Shown: positions 8,882-17,880, numbered from the stretch's first letter. The stretch: DNA of 52,393 nucleotides from Blastomonas sp. CACIA14H2 (GCA_000503195.1 AYSC01000029.1:1-52393); one strand, 5' to 3'. Notes: generated from the sequence alone by a model not told the origin. Numbers and translations: made by a program.

Positions 8882-10246
8882 ATGCCCCTGGAAATTCTCA
8901 TCGTCGATGACGAGCGCGACATTCGCGAGCTGGTCTCGGGCGTGCTGGAGGACGAAGGCTATCTCTGCCGCACCGCGGGCGGCAGCGACGAGGCACTGGC
9001 GGCGATTGACGAGCGCCGCCCTTCGCTGGTGCTGCTCGATGTCTGGCTCAAGGGCAGCCGGCTCGACGGGCTCGAACTGCTCGACGAGATCAAGGCGCGC
9101 GATGCCGATCTTCCGGTGATCATCTTTTCCGGCCATGGCAATATCGACACGGCGGTGTCCGCAATCTCGCGCGGGGCGATGGATTTCATCGAGAAGCCGT
9201 TCGAGGCCGAACGCCTGATCCACATGGTCTCGCGCGGCACCGAGACCGCACGGCTGCGGCGCGAGAATGCACAGCTGCGCGAGAAGCTGGGCATTTCGGA
9301 CGAACTGACGGGCAATTCGAGCGCGATCAACACCGTGCGCGCGACGCTCAAGCGCGTCGCCAATAGCGGCAGCCGCTTGCTCATCACCGGGCCCGCCGGC
9401 GTCGGCAAGGAGGTTGCCGCGCGTCTGCTGCACAGCTGGAGCGCGCGTTCGTCGGGCCCGTTCATCACGGTCAACTCGGCGCGCATGACCCCCGACCGGT
9501 TCGAGCAGGAGCTGTTCGGCGAGGAGGACCAGGGCAAGCTGGCCACGCCAGGACTGCTCGAGCGCGCGCATGGCGGCACGCTGTTCCTCGACGAGGTCGC
9601 CGACATGCCCGAATCGACCCAGGCCAAGATCCTGCGCGTGCTCACCGACCAGAGCTTTTCGCGCGTCGGTTCGACGCGGCCGATCAAGGTGGACGTGCGC
9701 TTCGTTTCTGCCACCTCGCGCAATCTGGAAAACGAGATTGCCGAGGGGCGCTTCCGCGAGGACTTGTTCTATCGGCTCAACGTCGTGCCGGTGGAGATAC
9801 CGGCGCTGACCGATCGCCGCGACGATATTCCCGCGCTGGTCGAGCATTATGTCGCGCGCTTCGCCAGCGAACACGGCATCACCCCGCCCGAGACGAGCAG
9901 CGAGGCGATGGCCGCGCTGCAAAGCTATAACTGGCCGGGCAATGTCCGCCAGCTGCGCAACGTCATCGAGCGGACGATCATTCTGGCGCCGCGTGGACGG
10001 CTAGCGCGGATCGATATCGACATGCTGCCGCCCGAGCTGGTGCAGGGCGATGGCGGCCGCGCTGCCGGGATTTCGAGCCTGATGGGGGTACCACTCCGCG
10101 AGGCGCGCGAGAGCTTCGAGCGCGAGTATCTGAAGATCCAGATCCGCCGTTTCTCGGGCAATATCTCCAAGACCGCCGAGTTCATCGGCATGGAGCGATC
10201 GGCGCTGCACCGCAAGCTCAAGCTGCTCGGGTTGCACGACCGCTGA
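8882..10246 (+). CDS. ntrX: response regulator NtrX (no GAFTGA loop)
   Basis: The protein has 454 residues. The receiver domain carries Asp53 in LVLLDVWLKG, the AAA+ domain has Walker A GPAGVGKE at 170-177 and [13 protein letters not shown], and a Fis-type helix-turn-helix ends the protein (KTAEFIGMERSALHRKL). Where sigma-54 activators have GAFTGA, this protein reads EEDQGKLATPGLLE (about 214-227), so it is unlikely to remodel sigma-54 polymerase and probably acts as a sigma-70-type regulator. The ATG at 8882 was preferred, but the TTG at 8876, overlapping the ntrY stop and better spaced from AAGGA, could also serve. It forms a pair with NtrY. Confidence 0.94.
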   Translation: MPLEILIVDDERDIRELVSGVLEDEGYLCRTAGGSDEALAAIDERRPSLVLLDVWLKGSRLDGLELLDEIKARDADLPVIIFSGHGNIDTAVSAISRGAMDFIEKPFEAERLIHMVSRGTETARLRRENAQLREKLGISDELTGNSSAINTVRATLKRVANSGSRLLITGPAGVGKEVAARLLHSWSARSSGPFITVNSARMTPDRFEQELFGEEDQGKLATPGLLERAHGGTLFLDEVADMPESTQAKILRVLTDQSFSRVGSTRPIKVDVRFVSATSRNLENEIAEGRFREDLFYRLNVVPVEIPALTDRRDDIPALVEHYVARFASEHGITPPETSSEAMAALQSYNWPGNVRQLRNVIERTIILAPRGRLARIDIDMLPPELVQGDGGRAAGISSLMGVPLREARESFEREYLKIQIRRFSGNISKTAEFIGMERSALHRKLKLLGLHDR

Positions 10247-10410
10247 ATTCCGCGCGAGAAACCGCAAATTGCCGCAAACTGGGCATTGGCGCGGTGCAGC
10301 ATCCGCACTATGTATATCGGGCGTCCTCCAAGCGCAGCCGGGTCGGGATGTGTCGCACCGGCTTTTCATGAACCGTGGCGCAACGTCGCCACCAAGACCG
10401 GGGGTCAAGA

Positions 10411-10908
10411 ATGACCGAAAAGGCTCAAAACATTCAGGATGTGTTCCTCAACTCCCTGAGAAAATCGAAAATTCCCGTGACCATGTTCCTGGTCAAGGGC
10501 GTCAAGTTGCAAGGCATCGTCACCTGGTTCGACAATTTCTCGGTGATGCTGCGGCGTGATGGCCAGTCGCAGCTGGTCTACAAGCATGCGATCTCCACCG
10601 TCATGCCCGCGCAGCCGATCGACCTCGGCATGTTTGCGGGATTGATGGGGGCCAAGAGCGCCAAGAACCGCAACCTGCAGGAAGTGTTCCTGCGCACGGT
10701 GCAGGAAACCGGCGTTCCGGTGACCATGTTCCTGATCAACGGCGTGATGCTGCAGGGCAAGGTCGCGGCCTATGACCTGTTCTGCATGCTGCTGGAACGC
10801 GAAGGCATGGCGCAGCTGGCCTACAAGCATGCGGTGTCGACCGTACAGCCCAACGCACCGATCGACTTGACCGGTGACTGGGGCGATGCCGAAGGCGATG
10901 ATGACTGA
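10411..10908 (+). CDS. hfq: Hfq with two tandem Sm domains
   Basis: This 165-residue protein is twice the usual Hfq core, because two complete Hfq domains are joined head to tail. Domain 1 (about 6-72) has [20 protein letters not shown] and [10 protein letters not shown]. Domain 2 (about 86-152) has [20 protein letters not shown] and [10 protein letters not shown]. Both keep the Sm1/Sm2 signatures and YKHA. Hfq is the RNA chaperone pairing small RNAs with mRNAs, normally a homohexameric ring. Three of these fused chains could make one ring with alternating faces. An acidic tail ([10 protein letters not shown]) follows. It is followed by hflX, as in most proteobacteria. A GGGGTCAAGA leader precedes the ATG. 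Confidence 0.95.
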   Translation: MTEKAQNIQDVFLNSLRKSKIPVTMFLVKGVKLQGIVTWFDNFSVMLRRDGQSQLVYKHAISTVMPAQPIDLGMFAGLMGAKSAKNRNLQEVFLRTVQETGVPVTMFLINGVMLQGKVAAYDLFCMLLEREGMAQLAYKHAVSTVQPNAPIDLTGDWGDAEGDDD

Positions 10909-10948
10909 CCTCGTGGATTGCGGGGGCGGACAAGGATAGAATTGACGT

Positions 10949-12256
10949 TTGACCGACCCGCAAACCCTTGATTTCGCGCGCGGCGCCCGCGCCGTGATTG
11001 CCTATCCCGATCTTGGCCGCCGCGGTTCCGTGGATGCGGATGCACGTCTGGAAGAGGCGAGGGGGCTCGCGCTCGCCATCGGTATCCAGGTCTGCGCTGC
11101 ACACGCCTTCCGCATCCGCACGGCGCGCCCTGCGACGCTGTTCGGTGGCGGTCAGGTCGAGATCATCGCGCACAGCCTGGAGGACGAGAAGGCCGAGCTT
11201 CTGATCGTCGATGGCAGCCTGTCCGCGATCCAGCAGCGCAATCTGGAAGAGCGGCTCAAGGTCAAGGTCATCGACCGTACCGGCCTGATCCTCGAAATCT
11301 TCGGCGAGCGCGCCGCGACGGCCGAAGGGCGGCTGCAGGTCGAGCTCGCGCATCTCGATTATCAGGCGGGGAGGCTGGTGCGCAGCTGGACCCACCTGGA
11401 ACGCCAGCGCGGCGGCTTCGGCTTTCTCGGCGGCCCGGGCGAAACGCAGATCGAGGCCGATCGCCGGATGATTCGCGACCGCATGGCCAAGCTGCGCCGC
11501 GAGCTCGAGCAGGTCAAGCGCACGCGCGGGCTGCACCGCGAGCGGCGGCAAAAGGCGCCGTGGCCGGTGATCGCCCTGGTTGGTTACACCAATGCGGGCA
11601 AGTCGACCTTGTTCAACCGGCTCACCAATGCCGGCGTGATGGCCGAAGACCTGCTGTTCGCGACGCTCGACCCGACGATGCGCGCGATCCGGCTCGATGG
11701 GGTCGAAAAGGTCATCCTGTCCGACACCGTCGGTTTCGTCTCGGACCTTCCGACCGAGCTGGTCGCTGCGTTTCGCGCGACGCTCGAAGAGGTGTTGTCG
11801 GCCGACCTTATCATCCATGTGCGCGACATGTCGCATCCCGAAGCGGACATGCAGGCGCAGTCGGTCGAGACGATCCTGGCCGATCTGGGGCTCGAGCTCG
11901 ACCCGGTGCTCGCGGGCGAGGGGCTCGCCGTGCCGCTGATCGAGGCGTGGAACAAATGGGACATCCTGGACGAGGAAACCCGCGAGCGGCTGGTCGCCAC
12001 CTCACCGCGCGATCGCACGGTCTGCCCGATGTCGGCGCTGACCGGCGAGGGCGTCCCTGAGCTGCTACGCGCAGCATCGCAGGCTCTGGTGATCGGCCAT
12101 CGCGTGCACGAGGTAACGGTGCCGCGCCATGACGGCCAGCGCATCGCCTGGCTGCACCAGCATGGTGAAGTGCTCGACAGCCGCGAGCAGGGGGATGATC
12201 TGGCGCTTTCGGTGCGCCTGTCGGACAAGGACTGGGGCCGGTTCCAGGCGCTATAG
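10949..12256 (+). CDS. hflX: ribosome-associated GTPase HflX
   Basis: The 435-residue GTPase splits stalled or heat-damaged ribosomes. Its N-terminal nucleotide-binding domain (about 1-110) shows TLFGGGQVE. The linker contains GFGFLGGPGETQIEADRR, typical of HflX, and the G domain carries GYTNAGKSTLFNRL (G1), LSDTVGFVSDLPTELV (G3) and EAWNKWD (G4). The reading frame has a stop directly upstream, so TTG at 10949 is the first possible start, preceded by AAGGAT at a rather long distance. Downstream of hfq, it matches the hfq-hflX order. It overlaps the end of mazG by 6 bases in convergent orientation. Confidence 0.94.
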   Translation: MTDPQTLDFARGARAVIAYPDLGRRGSVDADARLEEARGLALAIGIQVCAAHAFRIRTARPATLFGGGQVEIIAHSLEDEKAELLIVDGSLSAIQQRNLEERLKVKVIDRTGLILEIFGERAATAEGRLQVELAHLDYQAGRLVRSWTHLERQRGGFGFLGGPGETQIEADRRMIRDRMAKLRRELEQVKRTRGLHRERRQKAPWPVIALVGYTNAGKSTLFNRLTNAGVMAEDLLFATLDPTMRAIRLDGVEKVILSDTVGFVSDLPTELVAAFRATLEEVLSADLIIHVRDMSHPEADMQAQSVETILADLGLELDPVLAGEGLAVPLIEAWNKWDILDEETRERLVATSPRDRTVCPMSALTGEGVPELLRAASQALVIGHRVHEVTVPRHDGQRIAWLHQHGEVLDSREQGDDLALSVRLSDKDWGRFQAL

Positions 12257-13045
12257 CTGGCTCTCGCCCCGCTTGGCGCGCTGCCACAGGGCTTCCTTGT
12301 CATCTAGCGACAGTCCCACAAAGCCGTCACCGCCGATCGCTTCCATGGCACGGAAGCGGCGCTCGAACTTGGCATTGGCGGCGCGCAGCGCATCCTCGGC
12401 GCTGACCCCCATATGGCGGACCGCGTTGACCGCAGCGAACAGCAGGTCTCCGGCTTCCTCGGCGCGCTCGGCCTCGGTTTCGGCGTCGAGCAGTTCCTCG
12501 ATTTCCTCGCCGATCTTCTCGATCGCACCCATGACGTCCGGCCAGTCGAACCCGGTGCGCGCCGCGCGCTTCTGCAGCTTCTGCGCGCGCATCAATGCCG
12601 GCAGCGCCAGCGCGACGCCATCCATCGCGCTGTCGGCACCGCCGCTGCTGCGCTCCTCGGCCTTGATCGCTTCCCAATCCCAGCTCTCGACCGACTGGTC
12701 GGCGAAGATATGCGGATGCCGCCGCACCATCTTGTCGCTGATCGAGGCGATCACATCGGCGACCGAGAAATGCCCGGCTTCCTCGGCCATGCGGCTGTGG
12801 AACACGACCTGCAGCAGCAGATCGCCAAGCTCGTCCTTGAGCGCGGCCATGTCGTCGCGCGCGATCGCATCAGCGACTTCATAGGCTTCCTCGATCGTGT
12901 ACGGCGCGATCGTCTCGAACGTCTGCTCGATATCCCACGGACAACCATGGTCCTTGTCGCGCAACCGCGCCATGATCGCCACCAGCCGGTCGAGCGGCAC
13001 CGGTGCGTCGGGGGAAGCGGTCGATGGAACGGTCGGGTCGGTCAT
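12251..13045 (-). CDS. mazG: nucleoside triphosphate pyrophosphohydrolase MazG
   Basis: The protein has 264 residues and two tandem MazG helical domains. Domain 1 contains GCPWDIEQTFETIAPYTIEE and ELGDLLLQVVFHSRMAEE, with the EExxE/ExxD metal sites. Domain 2 has EIGEEIEELLDAETEA followed by EEAGDLLFAAVNAVRHMG. The enzyme hydrolyses NTPs to NMPs and PPi and limits aberrant nucleotides and ppGpp in E. coli. The start at 13045 was preferred to 13051 because it has better spacing from GGAC. The short upstream gap is very AT-rich and may hold its promoter. Confidence 0.94.
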   Translation of the reverse strand: MTDPTVPSTASPDAPVPLDRLVAIMARLRDKDHGCPWDIEQTFETIAPYTIEEAYEVADAIARDDMAALKDELGDLLLQVVFHSRMAEEAGHFSVADVIASISDKMVRRHPHIFADQSVESWDWEAIKAEERSSGGADSAMDGVALALPALMRAQKLQKRAARTGFDWPDVMGAIEKIGEEIEELLDAETEAERAEEAGDLLFAAVNAVRHMGVSAEDALRAANAKFERRFRAMEAIGGDGFVGLSLDDKEALWQRAKRGESQL

Positions 13046-13058
13046 GAGCATAAGTCCG

Positions 13059-13072
13059 ATAATATATATTAT
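13059..13072. repeat. 14-bp AT-only palindrome upstream of mazG
   Basis: ATAATATATATTAT is a perfect palindrome made only of A and T, standing 14 bases before the mazG start in otherwise GC-rich DNA. On the minus strand it gives several -10-like hexamers, so it may be the mazG promoter core or an operator. No bound factor can be named. Confidence 0.4.
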
Positions 13073-13088
13073 GTTAAATAGATTTCAT

Positions 13089-13703
13089 TCAGCGGCTGGG
13101 CTGGCGCGGCACCAATATCATGCTGCTCCCCTCGACGCGCCAGCTTTCCAGCTCGGACAGGAAGTTCATGCCAAGCAGATTGGTTTCGCCGAGCCCGTCC
13201 GAAATCAGCACGTCATGGTCGCGCATCGCGAGCGATCCGACGCGCAGGTCCGCGATCGACGCGCGGTCTGCCTCGACCATGCCGTTGGCGGTTTCTATCA
13301 CGGTCCTGAGGCCAAGACCGCTCGGCGCTATCCCGGCAGCCTGAGCGGCCTCGGTCGAGATCGCGGTGAAGGTCGCGCCGCTATCGACCATGAACCGCAT
13401 TGGACGCCCGTTGACCTCGGCGGTCACCCAGAAATGGCCGTCCTCGCTCTTGCGCAAGGTCATCGGCTCGCCCGTGATAGCCGGTGCGCTGGCGAGCCCA
13501 AGCTCGCCGGCGATGCGCTGCCAGATCAGCTTCATTTCGGGGCGAAAGCTCACCAGCAGGAAAATCAGCGCGAAGATGCCGATCCAGGCCAAGGCCATCT
13601 TGATCGTCTGCCCGATGGGCAGCGCGCGCGAGATCAGCGCGCTGCCGACCAGGACCAGCAGCATCAGGCTGTAAACCAGGCTGGCGGTATCGCTTTCGCT
13701 CAT
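13089..13703 (-). CDS. membrane-anchored retropepsin-like aspartic protease
   Basis: The protein has 204 residues. Two hydrophobic segments lie near residues 8-26 and 35-53 (LAWIGIFALIFLLVSF). They are followed by a retroviral-type protease domain with the catalytic motif FMVDSGATFTAIS near residue 108 and a second conserved strand LLGMNFLSEL. This matches the clan AA TIGR02281-type family of alphaproteobacteria, single-lobe proteases that work as dimers. Topology suggests the protease domain faces the periplasm. The gene overlaps the start of nothing and shares 4 bases with the metallo-hydrolase stop. Substrates are unknown. Confidence 0.87.
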   Translation of the reverse strand: MSESDTASLVYSLMLLVLVGSALISRALPIGQTIKMALAWIGIFALIFLLVSFRPEMKLIWQRIAGELGLASAPAITGEPMTLRKSEDGHFWVTAEVNGRPMRFMVDSGATFTAISTEAAQAAGIAPSGLGLRTVIETANGMVEADRASIADLRVGSLAMRDHDVLISDGLGETNLLGMNFLSELESWRVEGSSMILVPRQPSR

Positions 13704-14479
13704 GCCGCGATCCGGGCAAGATCGACGACCAGCCCGTCATAGCCAGGCTCGACGCTTTCGGGCAGCTCCAGGCAGAGCGCGGCATAGTCGAGCGTCTTGT
13801 CCATATGCGTCAGCACCGTATGCCGCGCGCCGCAACGTTCGGCCAGATCGAGCGCCATCGGCAGGCTGGCATGCGTCGGGTGCTTCTCGTACCGCAGGCA
13901 GTCGGTGATCAGCAAGTCGCAGCCGGTATAGAGCGCAACCATCTCGTCGGTGACATGGCTGAAATCGGTGGCATAGACGATGGATTGATCATGCAGGTCG
14001 AACCGAAGCCCGGTCGACAGCACCGGCCCGTGCGGCTGATCGACCGTCCGCACGGTCAGCCCGCAAATGGTCTGCTGATTGCCCAGCGGGGACGCAGAAA
14101 CCGTCGGAGGATAGCCGTCGCCACCCTCGAAGACGTAATCGAAACGACTGACAAGGCTTTGCAGTGTATAGTCTTTGGCATAGCCGGCCACTGGCTGGCG
14201 CGTCCTGTGGAAGAGCGCGCGGAGATCATCGATACCATGGGTGTGATCGGCATGGTCGTGCGTCCAGACGACCGCATCGAGCGCGCCGATATCCTGGGTG
14301 AGCAACTGGTGCCTGAGGTCGGGCGAGGTATCGACCAGGATTCGCTGGCCATCATGCTCGATGATAATCGACACGCGGGAGCGGCGATTGCGCGGATTGT
14401 CGGGATCGCAGGCGCCCCAGTCATTGCCGATGCGCGGAACCCCGCCCGACGTGCCGCAGCCGAGCAGGATCGCCTTCAC
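13700..14479 (-). CDS. MBL-fold metallo-hydrolase (PhnP-like)
   Basis: The 259-residue protein begins VKAILLGCGTSGGVPRIG and carries the metal-binding motif WTHDHADHTHGIDDL (HxHxDH) and a later DFSHVTDE segment, with a distal His in TVLTHMDK. This is the metallo-beta-lactamase superfamily branch containing PhnP cyclic phosphodiesterase. The exact substrate is unknown. GTG at 14479 was chosen because it overlaps the tatD stop (GTGA) and because homology starts at that residue; the open frame continues 17 codons further into tatD. It is tightly packed in the metG-tatD run, as is common in sphingomonads and rhizobia. Confidence 0.88.
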   Translation of the reverse strand: MKAILLGCGTSGGVPRIGNDWGACDPDNPRNRRSRVSIIIEHDGQRILVDTSPDLRHQLLTQDIGALDAVVWTHDHADHTHGIDDLRALFHRTRQPVAGYAKDYTLQSLVSRFDYVFEGGDGYPPTVSASPLGNQQTICGLTVRTVDQPHGPVLSTGLRFDLHDQSIVYATDFSHVTDEMVALYTGCDLLITDCLRYEKHPTHASLPMALDLAERCGARHTVLTHMDKTLDYAALCLELPESVEPGYDGLVVDLARIAA

Positions 14480-15255
14480 GGACGCGCCCGGCTGAACAGC
14501 GCGTAGAAGTTGCGCGACGTCGTCTCGCACAGCTGGTCATAGCTTTCGCCGCGCAGATCGGCGAGGAAGCGGGCGGTGTCGGCGACAAAGGCCGGTTCGC
14601 CCTGCTTGCCGCGGTGCGGAACAGGCGCCAGAAACGGCGCATCGGTTTCCACCAGCAGCCGATCTGCAGGAATATCCTTGGCAACGGCCTGTAAATCCTT
14701 GGCGTTCTTGAAGGTTACGATCCCCGAGATCGAGATCGACAGCCCCATGTCGAGCACCTTGCCGGCGAAATCGGCGCTGGCGGTGAAGCAGTGGATCAAA
14801 GCGGGGAAGGCCCCCTTCCCCATTTCCTCGGCCAGGATCGCCGCGGTATCCGCCTCGGCATCGCGCGTGTGGATGATCAGCGGCAGGCCGGTCTGGCGCG
14901 AGGCGGCAATATGCGCTCGGAAACAGCGGCGCTGCTCGTCGCGGTCCGACTTGTCGTAATAATAATCGAGCCCGGTCTCGCCGATGCCGACCACGCGATC
15001 ATCGCTGGCCGCGCGCTCGACCAGCCGCGCGGTATCCATATCGGGATGCGCATCGGCCTCGTGCGGGTGGATGCCGATGCTCGCCCAGACATCGGCTTCG
15101 CGGTGCGCGGTGGCGGTCACCTCGTTCCATTCGCTGGCGCGGGTCGAGATGTTGAGCATCGCGGTCACGCCCGAGGCGCGCGCACGCTCGAGCAGCACCG
15201 CCTGCTGTTCGGCCATGCCCTTGTAATTGAGGTGGCAGTGCGAATCGACCAGCAT
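14476..15255 (-). CDS. tatD: TatD-family metal-dependent DNase/hydrolase
   Basis: The protein has 259 residues. It starts with MLVDSHCHLNY, the first metal-binding motif of TatD (HxH). SIGIHPHEAD, GETGLDYYYD, LIIHTRDAEADT, ALIHCFTASADFAG and VETDAPFLAPVPHRGK carry the remaining metal and phosphate ligands. Family members are 3'-5' nucleases and deoxyribonuclease-like hydrolases. The start overlaps the metG stop (ATGA), and the stop overlaps the following metallo-hydrolase start (GTGA), so translation is probably coupled through metG-tatD-MBL. This order (holB-metG-tatD) is widely conserved. Confidence 0.93.
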   Translation of the reverse strand: MLVDSHCHLNYKGMAEQQAVLLERARASGVTAMLNISTRASEWNEVTATAHREADVWASIGIHPHEADAHPDMDTARLVERAASDDRVVGIGETGLDYYYDKSDRDEQRRCFRAHIAASRQTGLPLIIHTRDAEADTAAILAEEMGKGAFPALIHCFTASADFAGKVLDMGLSISISGIVTFKNAKDLQAVAKDIPADRLLVETDAPFLAPVPHRGKQGEPAFVADTARFLADLRGESYDQLCETTSRNFYALFSRARP

Positions 15256-16817
15256 CAGGCCGCGTCTTCCGCCGGCAGTTCGATGCGCGGGAACAGCGGC
15301 TTCGGCGTGCTGATCGCGAAATCGCTCTCGGCCAGCGGCGAATACCAGTGCGACCCCATGCCTGCGATGCTGCGCACGTCATCGGGCACGCCCATATGAT
15401 CGAGCAGCGCCTTCGCGCTGGCCGGAATCACCGGCGAGATCGCGATCGCGAGCTGCGCGATCGCGATATAGAGCGTCGCCAGCACGGTCTGCATCCGCTC
15501 TGGATCGGTCTTCTTCAACGCCCAGGGGGCCTGTTCGTCGACATAGGCATTGCACGCGAAGACCGCGCGCATCCAAGCTTCCAGTCCCTGCGAAAGCGCC
15601 AGCTCGCCGAACGCCTGGGGCAGATCGCGCTGCAGCGCCACTTCCAGCGTCGCGAACAGCGCCGCATCGGCAGGCGTGTGGCCATGGACCGCAGGCAGTG
15701 CGCCATCGAGATTCTTGGCGATGAAGCTCAGGATACGCTGCGCCAGATTGCCGAAGCTGTTGGCCAGATCCGCGTTGGCGCGCTGCGCGATCGCCTCGGG
15801 CGAATAGCTGCCATCCTGGCCGAAGCTCACCTCGCGCAGCAGGAAATAGCGCAGCTGGTCGACGCCGAACGCATCGGCCAGCGCGATCGGATCGACGACA
15901 TTGCCGACCGATTTCGACATCTTCTCGCCCTTGTTGAGCAGGAAGCCATGGCCGAACACCTGCTTGGGCAGCGGAATGCCGGCGCTCATCAGGAAGGCGG
16001 GCCAATAGACGGCGTGGAAGCGCACGATATCCTTGCCGATCAGGTGCAGATCCGCCGGCCAGTATTTCATCAGCGGACTGTCCATGTCGGGATAACCCAG
16101 GCCCGTCAGATAGTTGGTCAGCGCATCGACCCAGACATACATGACATGCCCGTCGCTACCCGGCACCTCGACGCCCCAGTCGAAGCTGGTGCGCGAGACC
16201 GAGAGCGGTCGCAGGCCCGATTTGACAAAGCTGACAATCTCGTTGCGGCGGCTATCGGGCTGGAGGAATTCGGGATGCTCCTCGTACAGCGCGAGCAGCC
16301 GGTCCTGATACTGATCGAGCCGGAAGAACCAGCTTTCCTCGACCGTCCATTCGACCGGGGTGCCCTGCGGCGAGACCTTGCCCCCCTGCCCGTCCTCGAC
16401 GAGTTCGTCCTCGCCATAATAGGCCTCGTCGCGGACCGAGTACCAGCCTTCGTAGCGATCAAGATACAGATCGCCATTGGCCTCCATCGCCTGCCAGATG
16501 GCCTGGCTGGCGCGGTGATGCTCATCCTCCGACGTCTGGATGAACCTGTCATAACTCACATCAAGTCTATCGCACATTTCCTTGAAATATTGCGACATTT
16601 CATCGGCGAGCGCGCGCGGCGTGGTGTCCATTTCGCGCGCCTTTTGCAGCATCTTGAGGCCATGCACGTCGGTGCCGGTCTGGAAGCGCACATCGCGCCC
16701 CATCAGCCGCTGGAAGCGCGCGATGACGTCGGCGGCGATCGCCTCATAGGCATGGCCGATATGCGGACGACCATTGGGATAGCTGATCGCGGTGGTGATA
16801 TAATAGGATTCGCCCAT
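15255..16817 (-). CDS. metG: methionyl-tRNA synthetase
   Basis: The 520-residue class I aminoacyl-tRNA synthetase has the ATP-binding HIGH motif in GRPHIGHAYEAIAADV (about 13-28) and the KMSKS loop in NKGEKMSKSVGNVVDP near residue 300. YYITTAISYPNG at the N terminus matches the alphaproteobacterial MetG. The anticodon-binding helical domain fills the C-terminal third. The C-terminal EMAP-like tRNA-binding domain found in E. coli MetG is absent, normal for this length class. It lies downstream of holB and overlaps tatD by ATGA. The ATG at 16817 is supported by homology from residue 3. Confidence 0.95.
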   Translation of the reverse strand: MGESYYITTAISYPNGRPHIGHAYEAIAADVIARFQRLMGRDVRFQTGTDVHGLKMLQKAREMDTTPRALADEMSQYFKEMCDRLDVSYDRFIQTSEDEHHRASQAIWQAMEANGDLYLDRYEGWYSVRDEAYYGEDELVEDGQGGKVSPQGTPVEWTVEESWFFRLDQYQDRLLALYEEHPEFLQPDSRRNEIVSFVKSGLRPLSVSRTSFDWGVEVPGSDGHVMYVWVDALTNYLTGLGYPDMDSPLMKYWPADLHLIGKDIVRFHAVYWPAFLMSAGIPLPKQVFGHGFLLNKGEKMSKSVGNVVDPIALADAFGVDQLRYFLLREVSFGQDGSYSPEAIAQRANADLANSFGNLAQRILSFIAKNLDGALPAVHGHTPADAALFATLEVALQRDLPQAFGELALSQGLEAWMRAVFACNAYVDEQAPWALKKTDPERMQTVLATLYIAIAQLAIAISPVIPASAKALLDHMGVPDDVRSIAGMGSHWYSPLAESDFAISTPKPLFPRIELPAEDAA

Positions 16818-16865
16818 GGCGGTGATGTCTGCCGTTTCTAGTCGAGGTTGGCCGGTAATGAGCGC

Positions 16866-17876
16866 CTATCTAGGCGGGGCCAGCCGTGCCAGCAAGCTGC
16901 CAATTTGGAACGCCACCGCCGAGGCATCGAGATTGAGCACCAGCGCGCGCGAGGCGAGCGCTCCGATCTCCTGCCAGGCGGCGATCGCGCCCGGCAGCCG
17001 CTCGTCGCGCAGATCGCGAATGCGCCGGGCGGCGAAACGCGGCGCATAGGCGAGCAGCGCCTGGAAGCGGTCGCGATTGGCCTTGTTTGCCACCAGCGCG
17101 CCCAGCGCCAGCCGCGCCCGATGCGTGCCGTCGCCATGATCGGCAATCTCGCTGAGCAGCGCGTCGATCTTCGCCATGTCGAGCCCAGCAAAGCTCAGCG
17201 CCTGCCCGGGCGCACCCTGGCCCAGCCGCACCAGCGCCGCGATCTCGCTCTCGGGCAGTTCGGGCCGCGCGGCGCGCAACGCGTCAGCCATTTCGGCATC
17301 GTCGAGCGCGGGAAAGTCGAGCACCAGGCAGCGCGAGCGGATCGTCGGCAGCAGGCGGCCGGGATTGTGCGCGATCAGCAGGAACACCGTGTCTGCAGGC
17401 GGCTCTTCGAGGCTCTTGAGCAGCGCATTGGCGGCGTTGCGCTCCATCAGGTCGGCCGAATCGAAGATGATCACCCGGCGCTCGGCGAGGCTGGGGCGGA
17501 CGGTGAGCCGTTTCTGCAAGGACCGGATCTGGTCGACCCTGATGTTGCGCGCGGTTTCGAATGGCTTGCCGTCCTCGGCCTTGCGCGCTTCCTTGTCGTC
17601 CTTGGGGCCTAGCGTGATGTAATGACAGTCGGGGTGCTTGTCCTGCAGCAGCAACCGACCCGAGGCACCGTCCATGTCGCCATCGAAATGGTCGCCGCGA
17701 TGATCGGGCGAGCGCGTCAGCAGATGCGCGGCTGCTGCGAGTGCGAAGCTGCGCTTGCCGATGCCTTCGGGCCCGGCGAGCAGCCAGCCATGGTGCAGCC
17801 GCCGCGCCTGAAACGCACGCAGCAGCGTTGTTTCCGGCTCGGCATGGCCCTTCCAGTGTGCGGTCGATGCCTTCAT
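16866..17876 (-). CDS. holB: DNA polymerase III delta-prime subunit
   Basis: This is a 336-residue AAA+ clamp-loader subunit. Walker A-like GPEGIGKRSFALAAAAHLL lies near residue 38, IIFDSADLMERNAANALLKS near 140 and LEEPPADTVFLLIAHNPGRL directly after it (the classical delta-prime/HolB block including the SRC motif in TIRSRCLVLDFP). The C-terminal collar domain is helical. Delta-prime opens and loads the beta sliding clamp together with gamma/tau. It lies 4 bases after tmk, and tmk-holB is a common bacterial pair. Confidence 0.94.
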   Translation of the reverse strand: MKASTAHWKGHAEPETTLLRAFQARRLHHGWLLAGPEGIGKRSFALAAAAHLLTRSPDHRGDHFDGDMDGASGRLLLQDKHPDCHYITLGPKDDKEARKAEDGKPFETARNIRVDQIRSLQKRLTVRPSLAERRVIIFDSADLMERNAANALLKSLEEPPADTVFLLIAHNPGRLLPTIRSRCLVLDFPALDDAEMADALRAARPELPESEIAALVRLGQGAPGQALSFAGLDMAKIDALLSEIADHGDGTHRARLALGALVANKANRDRFQALLAYAPRFAARRIRDLRDERLPGAIAAWQEIGALASRALVLNLDASAVAFQIGSLLARLAPPR

Positions 17877-17880
17877 GACG

